DNA of 64,000 nucleotides from an uncultured Eubacteriales bacterium. Its GTDB lineage: Bacteria > Bacillota > Clostridia > Oscillospirales > Acutalibacteraceae. The DNA lies in the NCBI GenBank assembly GCA_910577755.1, contig CAJTNL010000004.1, positions 55,859 to 119,858 of the forward strand, written 5' to 3'. Of this stretch, positions 1 through 7,845 are shown one piece after another. A program made the position numbers and the translations under genes. The stretch's first letter is position 1. Each line of letters begins with the position of its first letter. Under the pieces are notes generated by a model. It was not told the DNA's origin, searched no databases, and was given only the letters and a program-made list of their open reading frames with translations.

Positions 1-1
1 C

Positions 2-109
2 AAAGACGCAGATCACACTAAGCTATTATCATTGCTTCAGGAACATCCTGAGAAAATTTTTCTTTCCGGTTATGATAATAAACTTTTTAATAAAATAATG
101 CAGGGATAG
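2..109 (+). pseudogene. C-terminal remnant of a DNA adenine methylase (D12 class)
   Basis: The frame is open from the window edge to a TAG at 107-109. It reads KDADHTKLLSLLQEHPEKIF followed by LSGYDNKLFNK, which resembles the late region of D12-class (Dam-like) adenine methyltransferases, where an LSGYDN segment is conserved. Family members continue about 25-30 residues further, with an RTE...W motif. Here the frame stops after MQG, although the next bases in another frame still encode a GKSQTERD-like stretch. It is therefore probably a truncated or frameshifted gene, entering from outside the window. Such methylases are common cargo of phages and conjugative elements, which fits the next remnant. 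Confidence 0.5.
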
Positions 110-407
110 GATAAGATTTTGGGGAAGTCACAGACAGAACGGGATATCACATATAGAAACACTATGGAAAAATTATAAGATTGGTCAAATGACAATAAAG
201 AATAAGAAATAATACCTGAAATAATAGCACTATTGCTCCATTAACAAATTTCAACCAATTCAAAATATCCCAAAAAATAATATTTTAACTATTATATCAC
301 AAAATATTACAAATACAACATATTTTTTCAATATAAAATGAAAAAAGAAGTTTTTTATAAAAACGGCTATATTAAATTTAAATCATGGCGCAGATCATCA
401 TTTGTGA

Positions 408-620
408 CCGCCTGTTTCATATAGCACTACTCGGATCTTTGCTCCCATGCCTTGTGCAACCGCACTACACAGCGAACATATCAAAATCTTCAAAAATTAT
501 ATTAAAACCTTTGCAGCATTAGCGTTGCAGGTAACACTAATCGTTGTTTGCTGTGGGTCTGTATACCGAACTGGTTTTCACCAGATTTATCAACGGTTCT
601 ATCGGAATGCAGCATGGTGA
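408..620 (+). pseudogene. remnant of an ICE TrbL/VirB6-like membrane protein
   Basis: The frame 408-620 is open but has no start codon. It contains IFAPMPCATALHSEHIKIF and then KNYIKTFAALALQVTLIVVC. This matches the pattern of the polytopic TrbL/VirB6-type membrane proteins of Clostridia integrative conjugative elements: an APIP.AT segment, then NYLK..FALA.Q, then a hydrophobic stretch. A TGA follows at 618-620. The next codons continue better in a shifted frame (VYTELVFTRFINGSIG), so the gene is decayed. I assign it from pattern memory only. Other frames to about 1070 look like former coding sequence, but I cannot name them. Confidence 0.4.
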
Positions 621-1591
621 CTGGAGACTGCTGCTGTATTCCGTTACGCAGGTCAATCAGGAAACTGCCCGAAGAATTCGGCAGCGTTCCGGCCAAATTT
701 ACCAATCTCAATATCAAGATTAGCTAATTTCAGTAGGCTTTGACAACACCTGTATTGCTCAATACGCCTGCGTGCGTTCCACCTACGGAGAACCCATAAA
801 AAAGACGTACAAGGTAGTCAAAAGAAGTATCCATTTCTTATCCATGGCGGAACAAATACCGATACAGTGGTTATCGTAGAAATCTCCTATTGAAGCCATG
901 TCTTATCAGACGCTTTGAAAAATCTTTCACTCCCTCGTCACATAGCACGATATTCTGTCTTCGGGAGACGCCAGTGTTACGGTAGGGTTAGATCATGATA
1001 TTCAGGAACATCCGAAAATTATGAATACCTTACCTGTAATAAACAGACGGATAGTATAAGATTGGATAGTAAAATGATCTGGCAAAGTATTTCAATAAGA
1101 CTCCTTTATTTCTATAATTTACTAAATTTAGTTATATTTTATTAAATATATCACGAAATTTCAACATAATAACCGTATATAATATATTGAATATTGGGCA
1201 GGGGTTTAAAGAATGCCTAACAAAAAAGCACAATACCACCAAATGGCAGTATTGTGCTGTCTTTTGAAACGTACGTTTCATAAATATTTTTTATAGAGTA
1301 TAGTGAACTAAATATAAAAACAAAAAAATTCATTAAAATATCAATAAAATCTCTTGATTATGGAAAAATTAGGGTATATTCAAAATGAGTAAAATAAACA
1401 CTCATAGCCCTGTTCTAAACGACCAATTCAAAACAAGGCTTGCACCATAGAAAGTACCAACCTACTTCTATGACTGACGAATGCCTATTGTGTGAGTTTA
1501 ACACATTTATGATACATTTTCAAGTCTGTACTTTCTTTATGACTAAGGAGTACAGGCTTTTGTTTTACTATCATTGCACCTTGACAAATAA

Positions 1592-1640
1592 TAAGCCAAG
1601 ACAAGTATTTAAATAAGGTTTAAATACTTGTCTTGGCTTA
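1592..1640. repeat. 22-bp perfect inverted repeat, 5-nt loop
   Basis: The left arm 1592-1613 (TAAGCCAAGACAAGTATTTAAA less its last two bases is 20 nt) is the exact reverse complement of 1619-1640. The spacer is TAAGG. No T-run follows on either strand, so it is not a typical intrinsic terminator. It lies in the decayed stretch near tRNA-Arg. Confidence 0.85.
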
Positions 1641-1830
1641 TACATAGCCGCTATATCATAGTAACGGTAACTCTCAAAACCTACAGGTACGGAATTGAAA
1701 ACCTGTACCTGCGCTGACAAGTACCGCCAGACTTTGTCTTACCCTCAGTTAGAAGGGATACTTTTCCACAGCAGTGATACAGCCGAGCTGCATATGATTA
1801 GAGCAACAACTATAATAGCTCGGATAGAGT

Positions 1831-1882
1831 TTATCATAGCGCTATACATTCAAGACACATTGAGTGCATAGCGCTATGATAA
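1831..1882. repeat. 15-bp perfect inverted repeat near tRNA 3' end
   Basis: TTATCATAGCGCTAT at 1831-1845 is exactly inverted at 1868-1882, with a 22-nt spacer. The core ATAGCGCTAT is itself palindromic. It begins 25 bp beyond the 3' end of the tRNA-Arg gene, where an integrase could have bound if an element once used this tRNA. That role is inference. Confidence 0.8.
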
Positions 1883-1906
1883 GCTCCCAAAAGAACTTAT
1901 CATGTA

Positions 1907-1983
1907 TGGCGTGCCTGAAGGGATTCGAACCCCTGACCTTTTGGTTCGTAGCCAAACACTCTATCCAGCTGAGCTACAGGCAC
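1907..1983 (-). tRNA. tRNA-Arg(ACG)
   Basis: On the minus strand this forms a full cloverleaf. The acceptor GTGCCTG pairs with CAGGCAC, followed by discriminator G and an encoded CCA (77 nt in all). The anticodon loop is CTACGAA, giving anticodon ACG, read as ICG for CGN arginine codons. The T-arm GGTTCGAATCC is canonical. Its 3' end faces the decayed mobile-element stretch to the left. Confidence 0.95.
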
Positions 1984-2020
1984 AACTTATTTACAATATA
2001 AATTGCCTGTATATCATATC

Positions 2021-2062
2021 ATAACTGCCTAAAAAAGACAAGCACTTTTTTGGGGCAGTTAT
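2021..2062. terminator. bidirectional terminator-like hairpin
   Basis: ATAACTGCC (2021-2029) pairs with GGCAGTTAT (2054-2062). An inner A-run/T-run stem is enclosed, and a T-rich tract follows on the plus strand. It lies between the amylase stop and tRNA-Arg and probably ends the glgP-amylase transcript. Confidence 0.6.
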
Positions 2063-2121
2063 ATTTTTTCTGTTTTTATTATTTTTTTTTATTATAAATA
2101 TGATTTTTTGTGCAAATTGTT

Positions 2122-3987
2122 TTATGCATCTGCCAGTAATAGAACAAACCCATAAGGGTTCAGCGTGAGCGTACCGTTCCGCATAGAGCCACCAAGTAAT
2201 ACCTTTGACCTCTCCCACTCCTTAGGTAAATACAGGCTTTTTGAAGCATTCTCTCGGTTGACTGCTACCAGCAATCTTTGTTTTTCATCCATACGCAAAT
2301 ATCCCAAGCAGCCATCTTCTGCGTAAAAAGGCTCAAAACCACCCTGCTTCAGCACACCGCAGCTATGACGCATTCTTCCCAAACAGCGATACCAATGAAT
2401 CAGCGCCATATCTTCATGCCCCCACGGATAGCACTCCCGGTTGAACGGATCACGGTAACCCTCCATACCAGCTTCATCTCCGTAATAAATACAAGGTATT
2501 CCCGGCAACGTATATTGCATCAATGAAGCCAGTTTTAACAATGCAATTCCCTTTTCCCTCTGCTCATTGGAAAGCTTTTGCTTGCTTTGCCACTCACGGT
2601 CTTTCCCATTTAACGGCTTGCCGCCCAATATAGTTAAAATGCGTTCTGTATCATGTGTTCCAATGTGATTCATGAGCAGTGCAATAACATGGGGTGGATA
2701 ATGCTCTAGCACCAACAGTATCTGTTCCATCATATCTGCAGGACTGCGCCCTGTTAAATAACCGATGATAGCTTCCCGAAAAGGATAATTCATCACACTG
2801 TCCAGTTGTCCGCCCAACAAATATTTTCTGCGTTGCCCATATGCTATTTTATTGGAGGCATCCTCCCAAACTTCCCCTAAAATCAACGCACTGCTATCTT
2901 CTTGCTTTGCCGCTTTTGTTACGTTATCTAAAAATATATCAGGTAATTCGTCTGCAACATCTAACCGCCAGCCGCTAGCTCCTGCTTTGAGCCACCTCTG
3001 TACAATACCGCTTTTGCCGTTTATATATGTATTGTACATCCCATTTGTTTCATTGACATCAGGCAATGTGTCAAAATTCCACCAACATGCATAACGATCG
3101 GGCCACTGCATAAATTGATACCACTCATAATACGGTGATTCTTTAGACTGATACGCCCCTAATGTTTGATACCGACCCTCGCGGTTAAAATATATACTGT
3201 CACTGCCTGTATGGTTGAATACGCCATCTAATATAACACAAATTCCCCTGCTTTTCGCCTGTTGACACAAACGTGTAAAGCCTGCGTTGGTTCCAAGAAG
3301 AGGATCTATTTTTGTATAATCAGCAGTATCATAGCGATGATTGGAATGCGCTTCAAAAATAGGATTGAGATAGATACATGTCACACCCAAACTTTGCAAA
3401 TAATCCAGCTTTTGTATTACCCCCTCTAAATCGCCGCCGAAATAATCAGAGTTTGTAATCTTTCCCTGCAGGTCAGGCTTCCATACCGGCTGTTCGCCCC
3501 ATCTGCTGTGTAAATAACGATCCTTAGGGACATGCTTCTTTTGGAGTCCAGAGCAATAAAAGCGGTCGGGAAAAATTTGATACATAATTCCGCCCATCAA
3601 CCAATCCGGTGCTTGTGTTTGCGCCTTATATACCGTCAGCTGCCAGCATATTCCCTCTGGAGTATTGGGCTCGTCAATACCTCCCTGACCTCCAAAACGA
3701 CGTGTAACTCCCAGCGTACCTCTCCATGTATCAATGGCAAAGCGATAAAAATAAAGTCCTGCCTGATCCGGTACAAAATCGCATTCCCACCATTCGTAGT
3801 CATGTCCGCACATACCGCACCAAAACAGGTTTAAAGTATATGCCTGTTTGGTGAAATCCTCGTTTACAATCAGCCGTGCTGCACTGCATTTCAATGTACG
3901 GGGAACTAAAATTTTGAAATGGATATTTGTTTTTTCCTGTACGGCTCCAGTTGGATTGCGATAAACAGGATTTCTGGAATCAAACAT
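2122..3987 (-). CDS. GH13 alpha-amylase family (neopullulanase/cyclomaltodextrinase type)
   Basis: This 621-residue protein probably cleaves alpha-1,4 (and perhaps alpha-1,6) bonds of maltodextrins in the cytoplasm, since there is no signal peptide. An N-terminal beta-sandwich domain (about 1-125) is followed by the catalytic barrel, opening with MYQIFPDRF. The GH13 triad is visible: nucleophile Asp343 in GWRLDVADE, acid/base Glu372 in LGEVWE, and Asp446 in THDTER. The N-terminal domain and the length fit the neopullulanase/cyclomaltodextrinase subfamilies. I set the start at the third possible codon, because GGGAGAG sits at the right distance from this ATG and is too close to the upstream TTG and ATG. 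It follows glgP by about 65 bp on the same strand, so the two probably degrade stored glycogen together. Confidence 0.88.
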   Translation of the reverse strand: MFDSRNPVYRNPTGAVQEKTNIHFKILVPRTLKCSAARLIVNEDFTKQAYTLNLFWCGMCGHDYEWWECDFVPDQAGLYFYRFAIDTWRGTLGVTRRFGGQGGIDEPNTPEGICWQLTVYKAQTQAPDWLMGGIMYQIFPDRFYCSGLQKKHVPKDRYLHSRWGEQPVWKPDLQGKITNSDYFGGDLEGVIQKLDYLQSLGVTCIYLNPIFEAHSNHRYDTADYTKIDPLLGTNAGFTRLCQQAKSRGICVILDGVFNHTGSDSIYFNREGRYQTLGAYQSKESPYYEWYQFMQWPDRYACWWNFDTLPDVNETNGMYNTYINGKSGIVQRWLKAGASGWRLDVADELPDIFLDNVTKAAKQEDSSALILGEVWEDASNKIAYGQRRKYLLGGQLDSVMNYPFREAIIGYLTGRSPADMMEQILLVLEHYPPHVIALLMNHIGTHDTERILTILGGKPLNGKDREWQSKQKLSNEQREKGIALLKLASLMQYTLPGIPCIYYGDEAGMEGYRDPFNRECYPWGHEDMALIHWYRCLGRMRHSCGVLKQGGFEPFYAEDGCLGYLRMDEKQRLLVAVNRENASKSLYLPKEWERSKVLLGGSMRNGTLTLNPYGFVLLLADA

Positions 3988-4053
3988 AAGCATCTCTCCC
4001 AAAAGAGCAGGTATACCATTTATTACTGCACAATAACATTCAGATCATATCTC

Positions 4054-6516
4054 TTATTTTATTTTGTCTGTATCTGAAACCCTTGGTTTTACAACGCTTT
4101 TCACAGCCGGATTTTGCGGTACAGGCGCTGCTCCCCAGACGTTTTTTGCATATTCACCAATGGCACGATCCGCCGCAAAGCGACCTGCGCCTGCAATATT
4201 TACCAGCGCCATTTGATTCCACTTGTATCTGTCTCCATATAGTTTTTCGGCTTTTCGGTGAACTTTGCTGTAAGAATCAAAGTCTGCCAGCACCATATAA
4301 GGATCCTTATGGATAAGAGAATCGGCAATATCATAAAATTCGCAGCCGTTGATGCCCGACCGCATTTCATCTACCGCCTGTCTGATGGTCGGATGATTTT
4401 CGTAGAATAATTTTGACTGATAGCCGTTTTTCTCCAAAGATTGTACCTCTGGGGTTGTCATGCCAAACAACAACATATTTTCGTCGCCTACTATCTGGTG
4501 AATCTCTACATTTGCACCGTCTAATGTGCCGAGCGTAATAGCGCCGTTAATCATAAATTTCATATTGCCAGTACCGGACGCCTCAGTACCAGCAAGTGAA
4601 ATCTGCTGGCTGATGTCTGCCGCAGGAATCATTAATTCCGCCAAAGTGACACGGTAGTCCTCCAAATACACCACCTTTATTTTACCATTTACTCTCGGGT
4701 CATTGTTAATAACCTCGCCCAATTCTACAATAAAGCGAATCATTTGCTTTGCAAAGTAGTAGCCCGGAGCAGCCTTTGCGCCAAATATATAGGTATGAGG
4801 CGTAAAATCAGCATTTGGATTCTCTCTGAGCCACTGGTAAACAGCCAGAATATGCAGCGCGTTTAAATGCTGCCGCTTATATTCGTGCATCCGTTTCACC
4901 TGTACGTCAAAAATAGAGTCAGGGTCAACTTGAATGTGATTGTACTTTTTGATATACGCTGCCAAACGCTGCTTGTTATCATATTTAATGGAAGCTAATT
5001 TTTCCAGAACAGCTTTATCATTTTGAAAAGCCATAAATTTTGACAGCTCATTGGCGTCATAAATATAACTGTCGCCAATCGTTTCAGTTAAAAATGCCGC
5101 CAACGCAGGGTTGGACTGATTTAGCCAGCGGCGGTGGGCAATGCCATTTGTGACATTTTGAAACTTTTGCGGCATAACATGATAAAAATCTTTAAAAACA
5201 GTTTCTTTTAAAATACCGCTGTGCAACTGTGAAACACCATTTACAGAATGACTTGCAACCACTGCCAAATTAGCCATTTTTACAAAGCCGTCATTGAGAG
5301 GAGCCATACGACCTACCTGGTAACCGTCTATGCCCTTTTGATGCATTTCATCACAGAAGCGGCGGTTAATTTCCTCAATAATTTGATAAATACGGGGCAG
5401 CCGCATTTGAAACAGATCAATCCCCCAACATTCCAACGCTTCTTGCATAACGGTATGGTTGGTATAAGCAATGGTACGCGTAACAATATTCCATGCGGCG
5501 TCCCAGCCATAACCGCACTCGTCAAGCATAATACGCATCATCTCCGGTACGGCAAGCACCGGATGGGTATCGTTTAAATGAATTGCCGCAAGCTCCGGTA
5601 AATTATCAAGAGATTTGTAAGAAAACAAGTGCCGGCGAATAATATCCTGAATGGTTGCCGATACCAGAAAATATTGCTGGGTCAACCGCAGGCTTTTACC
5701 TTCTACGTGATTATCTCCCGGATAAAGCACCTTTGTTATGGCTTCTGCCAAAGCATTTTGTTCCATAGCGCGCAAATAATCGCCGTCGTTAAACAGCTTC
5801 ATATCAAAATCGGCAGATTTGGCTTTCCAAATACGTAATACGCTTACACCTCTTCCGTCCATTCCAGCCACATACATATCATAAGGCACAGCAATCACTT
5901 TTTTATAATCCTTGTGATTCACCATATGATATTGATGATTCCACGATTCTTCCACAAATCCGTCAAAATGCACCTCTACCGCTCTATCATATTGGGGCGT
6001 CATCCATACTTTTCCACCCGGCAGCCACAGATCGGGCAATTCTGTTTGCCAGCCATCCACCAGTTTTTGATGAAAAATACCGTACTCATAACGTAGCGAG
6101 TACCCCATAGCTGGATACCCGCCCGTTGCAAGCGCATCTAAAAAACAGGCGGCTAAACGTCCTAATCCACCGTTGCCCAAACCTGCATCCGGCTCCTGCT
6201 CGTACAAATTTTCCAGCTTTACGCCAAAATAGTTAAGCGCCTGACGGAAATCATCTTCAAGACCTAAATTAAACAAATTATTTTTTAGAGAACGACCCAT
6301 TAAAAATTCCATACAAAGATAATAAATTTTTTTTGTTTTAGTCTGTTGTCCCCGAGTGTTGAATGCAGCGTGCTTTTCCATAAGAATTTCTTTTACAATA
6401 AGCGCAACAGCCTTATAATATTGCAAGTCGCTTGCAGTTTCTACCCTCTCGCCAAACTGATGGGTTATCTTTTCTTCTATGCTCAACAGTATTTTTTCAA
6501 CGTGTTTATTATTCAT
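4054..6516 (-). CDS. glgP: glycogen/maltodextrin phosphorylase
   Basis: GlgP uses phosphate to release glucose-1-phosphate from the ends of glycogen or maltodextrin chains, with pyridoxal phosphate as cofactor. The 820-residue protein has the usual family length. Visible landmarks are YYLCMEFLMGRSLKNNL near the N-terminus, DAGLGNGGLGRLAACFLDA, VKRMHEYKRQ, and the PLP-lysine block EASGTGNMKFMINGA with the lysine near residue 650. The start is the ATG encoding MNNKHVEK, eight codons into the longest frame, with a G-rich ribosome-binding site just upstream. It is the first gene of a two-gene minus-strand unit with the GH13 amylase. The promoter must lie in the 374-bp divergent spacer shared with the zapA-like gene. 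Confidence 0.95.
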   Translation of the reverse strand: MNNKHVEKILLSIEEKITHQFGERVETASDLQYYKAVALIVKEILMEKHAAFNTRGQQTKTKKIYYLCMEFLMGRSLKNNLFNLGLEDDFRQALNYFGVKLENLYEQEPDAGLGNGGLGRLAACFLDALATGGYPAMGYSLRYEYGIFHQKLVDGWQTELPDLWLPGGKVWMTPQYDRAVEVHFDGFVEESWNHQYHMVNHKDYKKVIAVPYDMYVAGMDGRGVSVLRIWKAKSADFDMKLFNDGDYLRAMEQNALAEAITKVLYPGDNHVEGKSLRLTQQYFLVSATIQDIIRRHLFSYKSLDNLPELAAIHLNDTHPVLAVPEMMRIMLDECGYGWDAAWNIVTRTIAYTNHTVMQEALECWGIDLFQMRLPRIYQIIEEINRRFCDEMHQKGIDGYQVGRMAPLNDGFVKMANLAVVASHSVNGVSQLHSGILKETVFKDFYHVMPQKFQNVTNGIAHRRWLNQSNPALAAFLTETIGDSYIYDANELSKFMAFQNDKAVLEKLASIKYDNKQRLAAYIKKYNHIQVDPDSIFDVQVKRMHEYKRQHLNALHILAVYQWLRENPNADFTPHTYIFGAKAAPGYYFAKQMIRFIVELGEVINNDPRVNGKIKVVYLEDYRVTLAELMIPAADISQQISLAGTEASGTGNMKFMINGAITLGTLDGANVEIHQIVGDENMLLFGMTTPEVQSLEKNGYQSKLFYENHPTIRQAVDEMRSGINGCEFYDIADSLIHKDPYMVLADFDSYSKVHRKAEKLYGDRYKWNQMALVNIAGAGRFAADRAIGEYAKNVWGAAPVPQNPAVKSVVKPRVSDTDKIK

Positions 6517-6890
6517 GTTGTTGCCCCCCAAAAACAAACGGATGGTCCGATTTTTATGAATATTTATGTTCAGTATATACTAAATCCAGCCTTATTTCAA
6601 CTATAAGGCGCCTCACAAAACCCATATAAAAAAGCTGTACAAACAACGTATTTACAAGGTTTGATATAAAGCCATTTACTTTCAAAGACATTTTATAACT
6701 GTACAAAAACAATGTGGCTTTGTGCATTTTATCTAAAATTTGTTTATTAGTAAAAAAGCTATTTTTAAAAATATAAAAACAAATTTGTAATAACTGCAAT
6801 ATGCCTAAAAATATAGAAAACCCTTTTAAATACATCTGTTTTATACTATAATAGAATATATTACATACTTTGACAATAAGGAGGAGTCTC
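6517..6890. promoter_or_regulatory. divergent spacer between glgP and the zapA-like gene
   Basis: This is an AT-rich 374-bp spacer with no convincing gene. A perfect -10 (TATAAT at 6847-6852) faces right toward the zapA-like gene, with only a weak -35 (TTTTAA, 6824-6829). AAGGAGG at 6878-6884 is that gene's ribosome-binding site. I could not place a clear glgP promoter. Confidence 0.4.
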
Positions 6891-7763
6891 ATGGGCAAAA
6901 CCAAAGTAAAATTACGGATTTGCGACATAGATTGTACCATTACCAGTGACGACAGTGAAGAATACGTACGTACCATAAGCAAAGAAATTGACCGGTCAAT
7001 TTCGGATGTTTTAAAAAAAAATGACCGCATCTCCTTATCAATGGCAGCGATTATTACCGCTATGACCTATTGCGACGAATCCATTAAAACAAAAAACAAA
7101 CTTGCAGAATTAACAGCCGCTAAAAAAAGTATGGCGAGCACATACGACCAATTAAAAAAGGAAGCTGATTTTGCACAGACGCAGGTGGAACAATTACGCG
7201 CTGAGCTGCAGACGCTTCAAACCTTATTAACCCGGAATCAAAATTCCGAACATATACCTGTTCAAGATATGGTCATGCGTTGTATCAATGGACAAACAAC
7301 CTATGTACCGAAAACGCTTACAGACAATCAAAAGGCAAATTTGTTCGATGTACCGGCTGTAAAGCCAACCTGCGTGGAAGACGCTCATACCTTAGAGGAA
7401 CTTTGCCGCTCCATTAACACAAACGAACCGCAACCCACAAAGGACAATTCTACAGTAAATAACTCGGAGAACAAAGCAGCGCAGCATTTATCACAACCTG
7501 AAGCAATGCTGCAATCACAGCTAACAGAAAAACACGGCAAACAAAGTCGCCACAAAAAGAAACAGCAAAAAATGGCGCAAAAAGAACGCCGTAAGCAAGA
7601 TGCACACCAGATTCCGCACGCTTCTCCAACACAGCGCGCAGAACCGCCTGCTTCAGAGGTGCTAACCGGTCATTTTACAAGACCAAAGTCACCCATTGAG
7701 CCCGAGCCTGTCTCCGACGACACATTTATCGGCTATTTTCAAGAACATGAGAGCCCAACATAA
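6891..7763 (+). CDS. ZapA-like cell division protein with long C-terminal tail
   Basis: The first ~100 residues match the ZapA family: KVKLRICDIDCTITSDDSEEYV, then RTISKEIDRSI, then a helical region ending in a coiled coil (about 75-125). ZapA crosslinks FtsZ filaments at the division ring. The protein is 290 residues, against roughly 80-120 for the family. Residues after 125 form a hydrophilic, Gln/Lys/Pro/Ser-rich tail that looks disordered. ATG 6891 is preferred over the upstream in-frame codon because AAGGAGG lies 6 bp before it. It leads a plus-strand run of envelope and division genes (U32, maf, mreBCD) and ends at its own terminator. The N-terminal call is fairly sure; the tail's role is unknown. 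Confidence 0.75.
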   Translation: MGKTKVKLRICDIDCTITSDDSEEYVRTISKEIDRSISDVLKKNDRISLSMAAIITAMTYCDESIKTKNKLAELTAAKKSMASTYDQLKKEADFAQTQVEQLRAELQTLQTLLTRNQNSEHIPVQDMVMRCINGQTTYVPKTLTDNQKANLFDVPAVKPTCVEDAHTLEELCRSINTNEPQPTKDNSTVNNSENKAAQHLSQPEAMLQSQLTEKHGKQSRHKKKQQKMAQKERRKQDAHQIPHASPTQRAEPPASEVLTGHFTRPKSPIEPEPVSDDTFIGYFQEHESPT

Positions 7764-7779
7764 ACAGCGTTATTTTTAA

Positions 7780-7800
7780 ACACTCCCTAAAAGGGAGTGT
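7780..7800 (+). terminator. short hairpin after the zapA-like gene
   Basis: ACACTCCCT (7780-7788) pairs with AGGGAGTGT (7792-7800) over an AAA loop and is followed by ATTTTA. It lies only 45 bp before the next start, so it may attenuate rather than stop transcription. Confidence 0.6.
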
Positions 7801-7845
7801 ATTTTACAATGCAAATACTTGTACGGAACAAAGAAAGGACGATAC

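Larger units (their letters stand above)
621..1906. other. gene-poor decayed stretch beside tRNA-Arg
   Basis: No intact gene is visible. Up to about 1070 there are short interrupted frames with coding-like composition. From 1070 to 1400 the DNA is AT-rich and holds an inverted repeat, AGCACAATAC...GTATTGTGCT, at about 1229-1259. Around 1520-1560 an imperfect stem (AAGTCTGTACT/AGTACAGGCTT) precedes a T-rich tract and resembles an intrinsic terminator. Two long perfect inverted repeats follow and are listed separately. Confidence 0.4.

Noticed and set aside
6554..7030. 158-codon minus-strand frame overlapping the zapA-like gene
   Set aside because: It is antisense to a well-supported gene with a good ribosome-binding site and has no domain.
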